64,000 bases of DNA from Micromonospora chaiyaphumensis (GTDB taxonomy: Bacteria; Actinomycetota; Actinomycetes; Mycobacteriales; Micromonosporaceae): NCBI RefSeq assembly GCF_900091435.1, contig NZ_FMCS01000004.1, forward strand, positions 1 to 64,000, read 5' to 3'. This document shows, one piece after another, positions 10,673-20,730 of this stretch (positions are counted from its first letter, which is position 1; each line of letters opens with the position of its first letter). A program made the position numbers and the translations under genes. The notes below the pieces were generated by a model that searched no databases, was not told the origin of the DNA, and saw nothing but the letters and a program-made list of their open reading frames with translations.

Positions 10673-11954
10673 GGGGGTACGCCGGGAAGGCCCCGACCAG
10701 CTCGGTCACGTCGCCGGCAATCCGGCCCAGCTCGTCCGTGCCCCCCGGCGACTCCGGGTCGGTGCGCACCGCGCGGGCGATCAGCGTGGCGATCCGGCGC
10801 ATCTCCCCCTCGCGCATCCCCTGGGTGGTGACGCTCGGCGTGCCGACCCGGATGCCGGAGGCGACCATCGGCTTCTGCGGGTCGTACGGGATGGCGTTCT
10901 TGTTCAGCGTGATGCCCGCGGCGTCGCAGCGCGCCTCGGCCGCGGCCCCGGTCACCCCGGCCTCGCGCAGGTCGATGAGGGCCAGGTGGGTGTCGGTGCC
11001 GCCGGAGACCGGCCGCATGCCCTCGGCGGCCAGCCCGTCGGCGAGCGCCTGGGCGTTGCTGACCACCTGGGAGGCGTACGCCCGGAACTCGGGCTGGGCG
11101 GCCTCGCGCAGGGCGACGGCCTTGGCGGCGACCGCGTGCATCAGCGGGCCGCCCTGGGTGAACGGGAAGACCGCCTTGTCGATCCGGGCGGCCAGCGGCT
11201 CCCGGCAGAGGATCATGCCGCCGCGCGGCCCGCGCAGCACCTTGTGGGTGGTGCAGGTGACCACGTCGGCGTACGGGACCGGGGACGGGATCGCCCGGCC
11301 GGCGACCAGACCGATGAAGTGCGCCGCGTCCACCATGAGGTAGGCCTCGACCTCGTCGGCGATCTCGCGGAACCGGGCGAAGTCGATCAGCCGCGGGTAC
11401 GCCGTCGCGCCGCAGATGATCAGCTTCGGCCGGTGCGCCAGGGCCAGGTCGCGCACCTCGTCGTAGTCGATCAGCTCGGTGTCCGGCCGGACCGTGTAGC
11501 CGACCGGGTGGAACCACTTGCCGGAGAAGTTCACCCGGCTCCCGTGGGTGAGGTGCCCGCCGTGCGGCAGGTCCATGGCCAGCACGGTGTCGCCGGGCTG
11601 CACCAGGGCGGCGTACGCGGCCAGGTTGGCGCTCGCGCCGGAGTGCGGCTGGAGGTTGGCGTGCTCGGCGCCGAACAGCTCCTTCGCCCGGGCGATGCCG
11701 AGCTCCTCGGCCCGGTCCACCTCGGCGCAGCCGCCGTAGTAGCGGCGGCCCGGGTAGCCCTCGGCGTACTTGTTGGTCAGCGTGGAGCCCAGGGCGGCCA
11801 GCACCGCCGGCGACGTGAGGTTCTCGCTGGCGATCAGTTGCAGCCCGTCGCGCAGCCGGGCCAGCTCCCCCAGCACCACCTCGGCGATCTCCGGATCGAC
11901 GGCGCTGAGCTGCTGGAAGTCCGGCCCCCAGAAGGTGTCCCTCGCGTTCTCCAC
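10665..11954 (-). CDS. glyA: Serine hydroxymethyltransferase
   Basis: A PLP enzyme that converts serine and tetrahydrofolate to glycine and methylene-tetrahydrofolate. Conserved blocks are [54 protein letters not shown] and the PLP-lysine segment [14 protein letters not shown] (Lys238). The length of 429 residues is normal. The GTG start lies about 8 bases after a TAGACT box (11963-11968), so the mRNA may be nearly leaderless. It is divergent from the SDR gene with only 35 bases between them. Confidence 0.96.
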   Translation of the reverse strand: MENARDTFWGPDFQQLSAVDPEIAEVVLGELARLRDGLQLIASENLTSPAVLAALGSTLTNKYAEGYPGRRYYGGCAEVDRAEELGIARAKELFGAEHANLQPHSGASANLAAYAALVQPGDTVLAMDLPHGGHLTHGSRVNFSGKWFHPVGYTVRPDTELIDYDEVRDLALAHRPKLIICGATAYPRLIDFARFREIADEVEAYLMVDAAHFIGLVAGRAIPSPVPYADVVTCTTHKVLRGPRGGMILCREPLAARIDKAVFPFTQGGPLMHAVAAKAVALREAAQPEFRAYASQVVSNAQALADGLAAEGMRPVSGGTDTHLALIDLREAGVTGAAAEARCDAAGITLNKNAIPYDPQKPMVASGIRVGTPSVTTQGMREGEMRRIATLIARAVRTDPESPGGTDELGRIAGDVTELVGAFPAYPRG

Positions 11955-11962
11955 AGCGAAGG

Positions 11963-11968
11963 AGTCTA
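11963..11968 (-). promoter_or_regulatory. -10 box of glyA
   Basis: TAGACT on the minus strand, 8 bases before the GTG start of glyA. The same hexamer serves the predicted atpC promoter and one upstream of the DUF3105 gene. No clear -35 box is seen. Confidence 0.45.
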
Positions 11969-11989
11969 CGGAGCGCCAGACTGGAAGCC

Positions 11990-13459
11990 GTGAGATGCCT
12001 CGTCACCGGCGCCACGGGTTACATCGGCGGGCGCCTCGCGCCCCGGTTGCTGGCCGACGGGCACACCGTGCGCTGCCTGGCCCGCAAGGCGGGTCGGCTG
12101 CGCGACGTGCCGTGGGCGTCCCGGGCCGAGATCGCCGAGGGGGACCTGCGCCGGCCCGAGACGCTGCCGGCCGCGTTCGAGGGCGTGGACGTGGCGTACT
12201 ACCTGGTCCACTCGCTCGGCCAGCGGGGTTTCGAGGCGGCCGACCGGGAGGCCGCGGAGAACTTCGCCGCCGCGGCCCGCGCCGCGGGCGTACGCCGGAT
12301 CGTCTATCTCGGCGGGCCGGAGCCGGCGGCCGACCGGAAGGTCCCGTCGGCGCACCTGCGGTCCCGCGCGGAGGTCGGCCGGATCCTGCTGGCCGGCGGG
12401 GTGCCGACGGCGGTGCTGCGGGCCGCCGTGATCATCGGTTCCGGGTCGGCCTCGTTCGAGATGCTGCGCCACCTGACCGAGCGGCTGCCGGCCATGGTCA
12501 CCCCGCGCTGGGTGCGCAACCGGATCCAGCCGATCGCCGTCCGCGACGTGCTGCGCTACCTGGTCGGCTGCGTGGACCTGCCGCCCGAGGTCAACCGGGC
12601 CTTCGACATCGCCGGGCCGGACGTGCTCACCTTCGAGCAGATGATGCAGCGGTACGCGCGGGTGGCCGGCCTGCGCCGGCGGATGATCCTGCCGGTGCGG
12701 CCGCTGACCCCGGCCCTCTCCTCCTACTGGGTCGGCCTCATCACCCCGGTGCCGAACGCGATCGCCCGGCCGCTGGTGGAGAGCCTGGTCCACGAGGCCG
12801 TCGCCCGCGAGCACGACATCGCCCGGTACGTGCCCGACCCGCCCGGCGGGCTCACCGGCTTCGACCAGGCGGTCGCCCTGGCCCTCACGAAGGTGCGCGA
12901 CGCCCAGGTGGAGACCCGCTGGTCGACCGCGAGCGTCCCGGACGCACCGGCCGAGCCGCTGCCGAGTGACCCGGAGTGGTCGGGCGGGACGGCGTACACG
13001 GACGTTCGGGAACGGGCGGTGGGCGCACCGGCGGCGGTCCTGTGGCGGGTCGTCGAGGGGGTCGGCGGCGAGCACGGCTGGTACTCGTTCCCGCTGGCCT
13101 GGTCGGTGCGGGGCTGGCTGGACCGGCTGGTCGGCGGGGTCGGGCTGCGCCGGGGCCGGCGCGACCCGCACCGCCTCCAGGTCGGCGAGGCGCTGGACTT
13201 CTGGCGGGTCGAGGAGATCGTCCCCGGCGAGCTGCTGCGGCTGCGCGCCGAGATGCGGCTGCCCGGCCGTGCCTGGCTGGAGATGCGCGTCGCGCCGGAC
13301 GGCGACGGCCGCAGCCGGTACGTCCAGCGCGCCGTCTTCCTCCCCCACGGCCTCCCCGGCCACCTCTACTGGGCCTCGGTCGCCCCGTTCCACGCCGTCG
13401 TCTTCGGCGGCATGGCCCGCAACATCGCCCGCGGCGCCGAGCGGCCCGGCCCCCGCTGA
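11990..13459 (+). CDS. SDR oxidoreductase fused to DUF2867
   Basis: The first 290 or so residues form an extended NAD(P)-binding Rossmann domain with the [20 protein letters not shown] nucleotide motif at the start and a YYLVHSL segment in place of the usual catalytic motif. The last 150 or so residues (from about 335: [34 protein letters not shown]...) match DUF2867, which has a START/SRPBCC-like fold. This fused architecture is widespread in actinobacteria and its substrate is not established. The GTG start is preceded by TGGAAG. It is the only plus-strand gene between the atp genes and the GGDEF gene. Confidence 0.85.
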   Translation: MRCLVTGATGYIGGRLAPRLLADGHTVRCLARKAGRLRDVPWASRAEIAEGDLRRPETLPAAFEGVDVAYYLVHSLGQRGFEAADREAAENFAAAARAAGVRRIVYLGGPEPAADRKVPSAHLRSRAEVGRILLAGGVPTAVLRAAVIIGSGSASFEMLRHLTERLPAMVTPRWVRNRIQPIAVRDVLRYLVGCVDLPPEVNRAFDIAGPDVLTFEQMMQRYARVAGLRRRMILPVRPLTPALSSYWVGLITPVPNAIARPLVESLVHEAVAREHDIARYVPDPPGGLTGFDQAVALALTKVRDAQVETRWSTASVPDAPAEPLPSDPEWSGGTAYTDVRERAVGAPAAVLWRVVEGVGGEHGWYSFPLAWSVRGWLDRLVGGVGLRRGRRDPHRLQVGEALDFWRVEEIVPGELLRLRAEMRLPGRAWLEMRVAPDGDGRSRYVQRAVFLPHGLPGHLYWASVAPFHAVVFGGMARNIARGAERPGPR

Positions 13460-13465
13460 CCGGGG

Positions 13466-15577
13466 TCAGTTCCCGGTGCGGGGGCTGGTGCGCTGGAAGG
13501 CCACGGTCTGGCTCGGCGGGACGAAGTCCAGGACGGGCTCGTCCCGCAGGGCCCACGCCAGCAGGCGACCCACGGCCTCGATCTGGCGGACCTGGACCCC
13601 GCCGCCCACCGCGTCGCGGGGGTTGTCCGGGTTCGCGGCGATGGTCGCGACGGAGAGCTGCGGCGTGAAGGCGACCACGGTCTCCGTCGCGTTCCGCTCG
13701 GAGCTGCCGGTCTTGCCGGCCAGTGGGCGGCGCAGCCCGGGGGCCAGCTGCTCGGCGGTGCCGCCGTCGCAGCCGCGGTACATCGTCTGGTCGCCGACCG
13801 GGCAGCGGGCCGCGTCCGTCGCCGCCCGGGCCACCTCGGTGTCGAGCACCTGGCGGCAGTCCGGGTTGCCGGCGGCCACCTTCCGGCCGGTGGGGTCCGT
13901 GATCGAGCTGATCGGGGTGGGCCGGCACCAGGTCCCCTCGGCGGCCACCGTGGCGTACGCGTTGGCCAGGTCGAGCGGGGTGGTGGAGGAGACGCCCAGG
14001 GTGAACGGCCCCCAGTTCTTCGCGCCGTCCCGGGCCAGCCGGGCGTCCTCGGGCGAGCGGAACACGATGCCCAGCCGCTCGGCCATCTCCACCACGCGGT
14101 CCGCGCCGACCCGCTCGGTCAGCCAGGCGAAGTAGGTGTTCACCGACCGGCCGAAGGCGTCCCACATGGTGCGGTCGCCGTCCATCCACGCCGGGTTGGC
14201 GTTCTCCGGGCACCAGTGGCCGCCGCAGCTCGCCGGGCCGCCGTCGATCGGGTACTTCGTGACGAAGACACTGGGCGAGTCGAACTCGGTGTTCAGCGGC
14301 AGCCCGGCCTCCAGCGCGGCCAGCACGGCGAAGAGCTTGAACGTCGAGCCGGCCTGGTAGCCCTCGATGCCCCCGCCGCCCGCGACCAGCTGGTTGACCG
14401 TGTTGGGGTAATTCTGCCCGGCGGCCGCGTTCGGCGCCACGCTGTAGGTGCGGTTCACCGCCATGGCCAGCACCCGGCCGGTGCCCGGCTGCACCACCGC
14501 GGTCGGCGCGGCCCGCTCGTTGCTGTTCGGGTAGATCCGCAGCACCTGCTCGGTGGCCTTGGCCTGCACGTCCGCGTCGAGCGAGGAGACGATCGACCAG
14601 CCGCCCCGGCGCAGCGTGCGCTGCCGCTCGTCCACCGTCTTGCCGAAGGCGGGCTGGGCGTTCCACCACTGGGTGAACCAGTCGCAGAAGAAGCCCCAGT
14701 CGTTGTGCCCGGCGGGCACCGCGGTGCAGTCGTTCGGGGTGGCGCTGGGCTTGAGGTTGAGCAGCTCGCCCTTGGCCCGCGCGGCGTCCGCCTCGGCCAC
14801 CTGGCCGGTCTCCACCATCCGGTCCAGCACGTACGCCCGGCGGCCCAGCGCCGAATCGGCGTCGCCGTTGATCGGGTCGTCGGTGTCCGGTGAACGGACC
14901 AGCCCGGCGAGCAGCGCCGACTGGGCCAGGGTGAGTTTGGCCGGTGTGGTGGAGAAGTAGCGCTTGCTGGCCGCCGCGATGCCGTAGGCGCCGGCGCCGA
15001 AGTAGGCGATGTTCAGGTAGCGCCCGAGGATCTCGTCCTTGCTGATCCGGCGTTCCAGGGTCAGGGCGTACCGCATCTCGCGGATCTTGCGGCCGACGGT
15101 GATCTCGGTGGCCCGGGCGCGCTGCTCCTCGGTCAGCCGGGGATCCCCGGCCAGCGCGTTGCGCACGTACTGCATGGTCAGCGTGGAGGCGCCCTGCCGG
15201 GTGCCCTCCCGGCGGTTGGCCGTGAAGGCCCGTGCCACGCCGCGCACGTCGACGCCGTGGTGCTGGTAGAACCGGACGTCCTCGGCGGCGACGATGGCCT
15301 GCCGCATCACCGGCGCCACCTCCTCGACCGGCACGTCCACCCGGTCCTCCACGTAGAACGAGGTGATCAGCGTGCGGCCGTCGCTGGCGTAGAGGTTGGA
15401 GCGCTGGGCCGGCTGCGGCGTCTTCAGCGACTCCGGCAGCGCGGCGTAGGGCATCAGGTTCTTGAAGCCGAGCCCGAAGACCAGTGCCACCGGAAGCGCG
15501 GCGGCGCCCAGGGCGAGTCCGGCGAGCACGCCGGCGAGCAGGACGGTGAACAGCTTGTTCAGATGGGCCCGGTTCAT
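13466..15577 (-). CDS. Class A penicillin-binding protein (transglycosylase/transpeptidase)
   Basis: A bifunctional peptidoglycan synthase of 703 residues. There is one N-terminal transmembrane helix (about residues 9-37). A GT51 glycosyltransferase domain (about 60-240) follows, with the catalytic Glu99 in AAEDVRFYQHHGVD, QGASTLTMQY, and RKIREMRYALTLERRISKDEIL. The transpeptidase domain (about 350-650) has the active-site Ser411 in GSTFKLF, SVN at 478-480 and KTG at 622-624. The extra Cys residues around 284-298 and 451-456 could form extracellular disulphides. It is not part of the usual gene order here. The promoter presumably lies in the 112 bases before its start. Confidence 0.93.
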   Translation of the reverse strand: MNRAHLNKLFTVLLAGVLAGLALGAAALPVALVFGLGFKNLMPYAALPESLKTPQPAQRSNLYASDGRTLITSFYVEDRVDVPVEEVAPVMRQAIVAAEDVRFYQHHGVDVRGVARAFTANRREGTRQGASTLTMQYVRNALAGDPRLTEEQRARATEITVGRKIREMRYALTLERRISKDEILGRYLNIAYFGAGAYGIAAASKRYFSTTPAKLTLAQSALLAGLVRSPDTDDPINGDADSALGRRAYVLDRMVETGQVAEADAARAKGELLNLKPSATPNDCTAVPAGHNDWGFFCDWFTQWWNAQPAFGKTVDERQRTLRRGGWSIVSSLDADVQAKATEQVLRIYPNSNERAAPTAVVQPGTGRVLAMAVNRTYSVAPNAAAGQNYPNTVNQLVAGGGGIEGYQAGSTFKLFAVLAALEAGLPLNTEFDSPSVFVTKYPIDGGPASCGGHWCPENANPAWMDGDRTMWDAFGRSVNTYFAWLTERVGADRVVEMAERLGIVFRSPEDARLARDGAKNWGPFTLGVSSTTPLDLANAYATVAAEGTWCRPTPISSITDPTGRKVAAGNPDCRQVLDTEVARAATDAARCPVGDQTMYRGCDGGTAEQLAPGLRRPLAGKTGSSERNATETVVAFTPQLSVATIAANPDNPRDAVGGGVQVRQIEAVGRLLAWALRDEPVLDFVPPSQTVAFQRTSPRTGN

Positions 15578-15634
15578 CAGCTCTCCCCGCAGGAGCCGGC
15601 CGTACGGACCCGTTCAGAATGACCGGAATCGGCG

Positions 15635-15659
15635 GTTTCGCCGCAATCTTCGGCGAAAC
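15635..15659 (-). terminator. Hairpin between the phosphatase and PBP genes
   Basis: GTTTCGCCG, 7-base loop, CGGCGAAAC: a perfect 9-base-pair inverted repeat about 30 bases after the phosphatase stop and 58 bases before the PBP start. Its position suits a terminator, but it could also be an operator of the PBP gene. Confidence 0.45.
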
Positions 15660-15689
15660 GCGCAGGAAGTTCGCGAGAAAGGATGAACC

Positions 15690-16301
15690 TCAGGGAAGCA
15701 GCGCGGTGGCCAGCGGCTGGACGGTCTCCTCGATCTCGTCGGCCACCCGGCTGAAGCACTGGTCACCGCGACCCCAGGGGTCGTCGAGGTCGTCGGTGGG
15801 CAGTGCGCTGCTGCCCTGGCGTGCCGCGTCCGCGGCCTCGACCAGCGCGACGCCCCGGGCGTACACCGAGTCGGGGGTGGCCTCCACCGGGGGCAGCCCG
15901 GCCCGGTCCAGCGCGCCGAGCAGCCGGCCGAACTCGCCCAGCACGAAGGTGCGCCCGGCGGCGTCCGGGCGCAGCGCCACCACGTACTCGTGCTGGTCGG
16001 CGGTGGCCGTGAGGACCAGGTCGGCGGCATCGATGAGGTCGGAGCGGAGCCGGCGGGCGGCGAACCCGTCCACCGCGCCACCCCGCGAGGTCACCTGGCG
16101 GGCCGCCGGCGGGTTCATCTCCTCGCCGGCGTGCCAGCCGCCGGTGCCGGCGCTGTGGCTGTGCACCAGCTCGTCGGAGCGCTCCGGATCGACGCCGAGC
16201 CGCCCGAGCCGCTCGCGGACGGCGAGCACCAGCAGCCGCTCGGCCATCGGGGACCGGCAGATGTTGCCCATGCAGACGTGCAGCACGGTGAACGGCGGCA
16301 C
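15690..16301 (-). CDS. Low-molecular-weight protein tyrosine phosphatase
   Basis: The signature loop is at the start, HVCMGNICRSPMAERLL, with nucleophile Cys10 and Arg16. The general acid Asp lies in DDLDDPWG (about 173). The length of 203 residues is longer than the 150-160 of the family, because of an N-terminal insertion (RLGRLGVDPERSDELV) and a variable C-terminal part. Such enzymes dephosphorylate tyrosine-phosphorylated proteins and in Gram-positives often act on envelope polysaccharide control. The GTG start directly follows the tsaC stop, so the two are coupled. The order prmC-tsaC-phosphatase-glyA matches Streptomyces. Confidence 0.9.
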   Translation of the reverse strand: MPPFTVLHVCMGNICRSPMAERLLVLAVRERLGRLGVDPERSDELVHSHSAGTGGWHAGEEMNPPAARQVTSRGGAVDGFAARRLRSDLIDAADLVLTATADQHEYVVALRPDAAGRTFVLGEFGRLLGALDRAGLPPVEATPDSVYARGVALVEAADAARQGSSALPTDDLDDPWGRGDQCFSRVADEIEETVQPLATALLP

Positions 16302-16946
16302 TCAGACCCCCCGCTCGTCGAGGATGTCCGGCACCACGTCGCGCAGCTTCTCCAGCGTCACCGCGCCCTGCCGCAGCACCCGGGGCACCTCGCCGGTCAG
16401 GTCGACGATGGTGCTCGGCACCGGGTCCAGCGCCGGGCCGGCCTCCAGGTAGGCGCGGACACCGTAGCCGAGCTGGTCGCGCGCCTCCTCGGCGGTGAGC
16501 GCGGCCGGCTGGCCGACCTTGTTGGCCGAGGCCACCGCCATCGGCCCGGTCTCCCGCAGCACCTCCAGCGCCACCGGGTGCAGCGGCATCCGCACCGCCA
16601 CCGTGCCGCTGGAGTCGCCCAGGTCCCAGGCCAGGCTCGGGGAGTGCTCGACCACGATGGTCAGCGCGCCCGGCCAGAACGCCTCGACCAGCTCGCGGGC
16701 CGAACGGGGCAGCGAGAAGACCAGGCCGTCGAGGGTGTGCCGGGAACCGATCAGCACCGGCGGCGCCTGCCGGGTGCCACCCTTGGCGTCCGCGAGGGCC
16801 TTCACGGCGTACGGGGTGAAGGCGTCGGCGCCGATGCCGTAGACCGTGTCGGTCGGCAGGACGACGAGCTCCCCGTTCTTGACCGCCTCGATGGCCGCCT
16901 CGATGCCGCGGTCCCGGTCGGCGGGCGACCGACAGTCGTAGAGCAT
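16302..16946 (-). CDS. tsaC: L-threonylcarbamoyladenylate synthase
   Basis: A Sua5/YrdC/TsaC enzyme that makes threonylcarbamoyl-AMP from threonine, bicarbonate and ATP for the t6A modification of tRNA position 37. Visible motifs are GELVVLPTDTVYGIGADAF near the start, ADAKGGTRQAPPVLIGS, WPGALTIVVE and ASANKVGQPA, then PSTIVDLTGEVPRVLRQG at the end. The usual SANxSGxP carries Val instead of the second Ser. The length of 214 residues fits the single-domain form. The ATG shares its A with the prmC stop (TGATG). Confidence 0.92.
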   Translation of the reverse strand: MLYDCRSPADRDRGIEAAIEAVKNGELVVLPTDTVYGIGADAFTPYAVKALADAKGGTRQAPPVLIGSRHTLDGLVFSLPRSARELVEAFWPGALTIVVEHSPSLAWDLGDSSGTVAVRMPLHPVALEVLRETGPMAVASANKVGQPAALTAEEARDQLGYGVRAYLEAGPALDPVPSTIVDLTGEVPRVLRQGAVTLEKLRDVVPDILDERGV

Positions 16947-17893
16947 CACGAGGAGCCAGTCTGCCACGCCGGGGCGGGGTCGGCGTGCTGGCCGTCCGCC
17001 CGGCGGGACGCGGTCGCGTACCGGGGCCGCCCGACCAGGTCGGCGTGCTCCTCGACCCGCTCGTAGCGGCCGTCCGCGGCGAGCAGCGCGGGCACCGCCG
17101 TGGCGTGGGTGTCGTCGTGCTCGACGCCGAGCACGCCGCCGGGGCGCAGCAGGGCGGCGGCCCGGTCCACCACCGGGCGGATGACGTCCAGCCCGTCCGC
17201 GCCGCCGAACACCGCCTCGTCCGGGTCGTGGCCGGCCACCTCGGGCGGCACCGCCACCGACCGGGGCACGTACGGCGGGTTGCAGAGCAGCACGTCGACC
17301 CGGCCCACCAGGTCGGCGAGGAGCGCCGGGTCGGTGACGTCGGCGGCGACCACCTCGATCGGCCGGTCCCCGGCGGCGGCCCGCTCGGCGGCGTTGCGGC
17401 GCAGCCAGTCCAGCGCCGCCGGGGACCGCTCCACCGCCACGACCCGGGCCGACGGCAGCTCCTGGGCGACCGCCAGGGCGATCGCGCCGGACCCGCTGCA
17501 CAGGTCGACGACCAGCGGCTCGCCCCGCCGGCCCGCCTGCTCGATCCCCCAGCCGGCGAGCAGTTCGGTCTCCGGCCGGGGCACGAAGACGCCCGGGCCG
17601 ACCGCCAGCTCCAGATGGCGGAAGCCGGCGGTGCCGGTGAGGTGCTGGAGGGGTTCCCGGGCCACCCGCCGGTCGACCAGCGTGTCGAGGCGGTCGCGCT
17701 GGGCCGGGGTGAACCCGTCGGCCAGCGCCAGCCGGCCGCGCGGCACGTCCAGCACGTACGCGGCCAGCTGCTCGGCCTCGGCGCGGGCCGCCTCGACGCC
17801 CGCCGCGGCCAGGGCCCGGGCCGCACGGGCGACCACCAGTGAGGGGCGCTCGCGTTCTGACCCTTCGGACGGGTGTTGCGGGAGGGAGGTCAC
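16946..17893 (-). CDS. prmC: Peptide chain release factor N5-glutamine methyltransferase
   Basis: Methylates the glutamine of the GGQ motif of release factors, here presumably the RF1 encoded 1.6 kb upstream. The substrate-binding helical domain (about residues 15-85) is followed by PETELL, the SAM-binding VVDLCSGSGAIALAVA (129-143) and the catalytic NPPY at 205-208. The C-terminus (RRADGQHADPAPAWQTGSS) is variable. The GTG start sits close to a GATTAT sequence, so the transcript may be nearly leaderless. The divergent GGDEF gene separates it from prfA, its usual neighbour. Confidence 0.92.
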   Translation of the reverse strand: MTSLPQHPSEGSERERPSLVVARAARALAAAGVEAARAEAEQLAAYVLDVPRGRLALADGFTPAQRDRLDTLVDRRVAREPLQHLTGTAGFRHLELAVGPGVFVPRPETELLAGWGIEQAGRRGEPLVVDLCSGSGAIALAVAQELPSARVVAVERSPAALDWLRRNAAERAAAGDRPIEVVAADVTDPALLADLVGRVDVLLCNPPYVPRSVAVPPEVAGHDPDEAVFGGADGLDVIRPVVDRAAALLRPGGVLGVEHDDTHATAVPALLAADGRYERVEEHADLVGRPRYATASRRADGQHADPAPAWQTGSS

Positions 17894-17966
17894 GACATAA
17901 TCATGAAGCGTCGCGGGTCACCTCACGAGCGGGTGCGTCCGGGCGCACACCTACAGGAGGTCGCGA

Positions 17967-19520
17967 GTGGGCTGGCTCGACCGGGTCGAGGACCAGGTTG
18001 ACGCCCTCCGGCGCGCCCGGGCGTTGCAGGAGGTCAGCCGCTCGGCGGAGGCGTGCGCGCTGCTGGACCGGGTCATCCGCACCACCGACGACCCGTGCAC
18101 GCGGGCGGACGCCCTGGTGCAGCGCCTCTCCGCACTGATCAATCTCGGTCGGACGGCCGAGTTCACCCGGGCCATCGAGGAGGCCTCCGCCGCCGTACGG
18201 GACCTGGCCGAGCCCTACCTGCACGGGCACCTCAACGCGCTCGCCGCGCTCGCCGCGCACCACCAGGGCGCGCTGGACCGCTGCGTCACGCACCTGGTCC
18301 GGGCGGCCCGGGCGCTGAGCGCCGACGACGACCCGGACCGGGACACCGCCTGGGGCTGGCACGACCTGGCCATGGCCTACTCCTACCTGAGCTTCCACGG
18401 GCACGCGCTCGGCGCGATCGAGCGCGCCCGCCAGGTGGGGCTGACCGCGGGCATTCCGGAGGAGACCTTCGCCGCGCCCGGCATCCGGCTGCGCAACGCG
18501 GTGGCGCTGGACCACAACGGCGACAGCGACGGCTGCCTGCGGGTGCTCCGCGACGTGGCCGGCGACCTGGCGCGGTTCCTGCGCGCCGGGCGGGCCGGCA
18601 GCCTGCGGCCGAGCAGCCTGGCCGCCTACGGCTACGCGGCGGCCCGGCGGGCCGCGCTGGGCGACCGGGTGGATTCCGGCGGGGACGCCGACCCGGCCCG
18701 GCTGATCGGGCACGGCGGCGACAGCGCCCGCGCCCGTGACCTGCGCCAGCTCGGTCAGGTCTGCCTGGCCGTCGGCGAGGGCCGCCCGATCGAGGCGGTC
18801 ACCCGGCTGGACACCATCCGGGTGTCCGACGAGACGCTGGGTGCCGCCGAGGCGCCCCGGCTGCGCAGCATCGCGCTCGCCCGGGCCGGTGACCACGCCG
18901 CCGCGCACCGGGCCGACCGGCACGCGTTCCGGCTGGCCGCGCAGCGCAGCGACCGGCTGCGGGACGTCTACATCGACGGCATCGCCGCCCGGATCGACCA
19001 CGAGGAGATGCGCCGCGAGGCCGCCCGCTACGAGGGCGAGGCGCTGACCGACCCGCTCACCGGGCTGCCCAACCGGCGGCGGCTGGAGCGCTACATCGCC
19101 GCCGTGGTGGCCCGGGGTGAGCGGGTGGTGATCGGCGTCTGCGACCTCGACGGGTTCAAGGCGGTCAACACCCGGCACGGGCACCACTCCGGCGACCTGG
19201 TGCTGCAACGCATCGCCGGGGTGATCAACCGGGTGATGCGGCGGGGCGACTTCGTGTCCCGCTACGGCGGGGACGAGTTCGTCGTGGTGCTGCCGGAGAC
19301 CGGCATGGCCGAGGCGTCCGAGGTGGCCCGGCGGATCCAGGCCGCCGTGCACACCGAGGACTGGGAGTCCCTGGTCCCCGGCACCCCGGTGGGCGTAAGC
19401 ATCGGCTTCGCCGAGGTCGACGGGGGCGGCGGGGTGAGCGTCCGGGAGGCGCTGGGCGCCGCGTTCGAGCTGGCCGACCGGGAGATGCTGCGCGCCAAGG
19501 ACCGCCTCCGCGCCTCCTGA
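17967..19520 (+). CDS. GGDEF diguanylate cyclase with helical-repeat N-terminus
   Basis: A 517-residue protein without transmembrane segments. The first 345 or so residues are Ala/Leu-rich helical repeats resembling TPRs (for example EACALLDRVIRTTDD, HDLAMAYSYLSFHGHALGAIERARQVG). The C-terminal GGDEF domain (about 350-515) has DPLTGLPNRRRLERYI, DLDGFKAVN and an intact RYGGDEF (434-438). An RxxD product-inhibition site (RRGD, 425-428) lies exactly five residues before it. It should therefore make cyclic di-GMP in the cytoplasm and be feedback inhibited. The GTG start has ACAGGAGG upstream. It is inserted between prfA and prmC on the opposite strand. Confidence 0.92.
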   Translation: MGWLDRVEDQVDALRRARALQEVSRSAEACALLDRVIRTTDDPCTRADALVQRLSALINLGRTAEFTRAIEEASAAVRDLAEPYLHGHLNALAALAAHHQGALDRCVTHLVRAARALSADDDPDRDTAWGWHDLAMAYSYLSFHGHALGAIERARQVGLTAGIPEETFAAPGIRLRNAVALDHNGDSDGCLRVLRDVAGDLARFLRAGRAGSLRPSSLAAYGYAAARRAALGDRVDSGGDADPARLIGHGGDSARARDLRQLGQVCLAVGEGRPIEAVTRLDTIRVSDETLGAAEAPRLRSIALARAGDHAAAHRADRHAFRLAAQRSDRLRDVYIDGIAARIDHEEMRREAARYEGEALTDPLTGLPNRRRLERYIAAVVARGERVVIGVCDLDGFKAVNTRHGHHSGDLVLQRIAGVINRVMRRGDFVSRYGGDEFVVVLPETGMAEASEVARRIQAAVHTEDWESLVPGTPVGVSIGFAEVDGGGGVSVREALGAAFELADREMLRAKDRLRAS

Positions 19521-19532
19521 GTGCGGGGCGGG

Positions 19533-20621
19533 TCAGCGCCGGGCCAGCTCCGTCTCGCCGGCCAGCCGGGCGGCGCGGTCGGCCTCGCCCAGGGCGTCGA
19601 GCACCCCGTCCAGCTCGCCGCCCAGCGCCAGGTCGAGGTTGTAGGCCGTGTAGCCGATCCGGTGGTCGGTGATCCGGTTCTGCGGGAAGTTGTAGGTGCG
19701 GATCCGCTCCGACCGGTCCACGGTGCGCACCTGCGCCTTGCGGGCGTCGGAGGCGGCCGCGTCGGCCTGCTCCTGGGCGGCGGCCAGCAGCCGGGCCCGC
19801 AGGATGCGCATGGCCTGCTCGCGGTTCTGCAACTGCGACTTCTCGTTCTGGCAGGAGACCACGATCCCGGTGGGCACGTGGGTGATCCGGACCGCCGAGT
19901 CGGTGGTGTTGACCGACTGGCCGCCCGGCCCGGACGAGCGGAACACGTCGATCCGCAGCTCGTTCGGGTCGATGGTGACGTCCACGTCCTCGGCCTCGGG
20001 CAGCACCAGCACGCCGGCCGCGCTGGTGTGGATCCGGCCCTGCGACTCGGTCACCGGAACGCGCTGCACCCGGTGCACGCCGCCCTCCCACTTGAGCCGG
20101 GACCAGACCCCGTTGCCGCCCTCCGGCACGCCCTTGGTCTTGATCGCCAGGGAGACGTCCTTGACCCCGCCGAGGTCGGAGTCCTGCGCGTCGATCACCT
20201 CGGTGACCCAACCGCGCCGCTCGGCATAGCGGGTGTACATGCGCAGCAGGTCGCCGGCGAACAGCGCCGACTCCTCGCCACCCTCGCCGGCCTTGATCTC
20301 GACGATCACGTCCTTGGCGTCGTGCGGGTCGCGCGGGATCAGCAGCTCGGCCAGCCGTTCCTCGAGCGCCGGCATTGACGCCGCGATCGCCTCGGCCTCG
20401 GCGGCGAAGGCCGGGTCCTCGGCGGCCAGCTCGCGGGCGGCGGCCAGGTCGGCCCGCGCCTGCTCCAGCTCGCCGGCGGCCTTGTGCAGCGGGACCAGCT
20501 CCGCGTAGCGCCGGCCGACCCGGCGGGCGGTGCCCTGGTCGGCGTGGATGGCGGGGTCGGCCAGGCGCTGCTCCAGCTCGGCGTACTCGTCGAGGAGGGC
20601 GGCCAGGCGCTCACTGCTCAT
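19533..20621 (-). CDS. prfA: Peptide chain release factor 1
   Basis: Recognises UAA and UAG and triggers peptide release. The codon-reading tripeptide of the P-x-T type is present at 189-191 (PVT in [14 protein letters not shown]), which separates it from RF2. The catalytic GGQ is at 233-235 in [24 protein letters not shown]. The length of 362 residues is normal. It follows rpmE by 109 bases with a terminator-like hairpin between, so it may be expressed partly by read-through or its own promoter. Confidence 0.97.
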   Translation of the reverse strand: MSSERLAALLDEYAELEQRLADPAIHADQGTARRVGRRYAELVPLHKAAGELEQARADLAAARELAAEDPAFAAEAEAIAASMPALEERLAELLIPRDPHDAKDVIVEIKAGEGGEESALFAGDLLRMYTRYAERRGWVTEVIDAQDSDLGGVKDVSLAIKTKGVPEGGNGVWSRLKWEGGVHRVQRVPVTESQGRIHTSAAGVLVLPEAEDVDVTIDPNELRIDVFRSSGPGGQSVNTTDSAVRITHVPTGIVVSCQNEKSQLQNREQAMRILRARLLAAAQEQADAAASDARKAQVRTVDRSERIRTYNFPQNRITDHRIGYTAYNLDLALGGELDGVLDALGEADRAARLAGETELARR

Positions 20622-20685
20622 GCTGCGGATGCTCCTTCGGCGACGACCCGGCAGGGACGGGCGGAAACGGGCACGAACGGACGAA

Positions 20686-20718
20686 CGCCCGTGCCCGGCA
20701 CGGAGCCGGACACGGGCG
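20686..20718 (-). terminator. Hairpin after rpmE
   Basis: CGCCCGTG outer arm pairs with CACGGGCG, with a nested CCGGC/GCCGG stem inside, starting 13 bases after the rpmE stop. It is probably a terminator or attenuator between rpmE and prfA. Confidence 0.6.
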
Positions 20719-20730
20719 TCGTCGACGGAG

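Noticed and set aside
11955..11989. Glycine riboswitch before glyA
   Set aside because: Only 35 bases separate glyA from the divergent gene, too short for an aptamer.
15578..15689. Small gene between the phosphatase and the PBP
   Set aside because: The stretch has no start with a ribosome site and is explained by a hairpin and the PBP promoter region.
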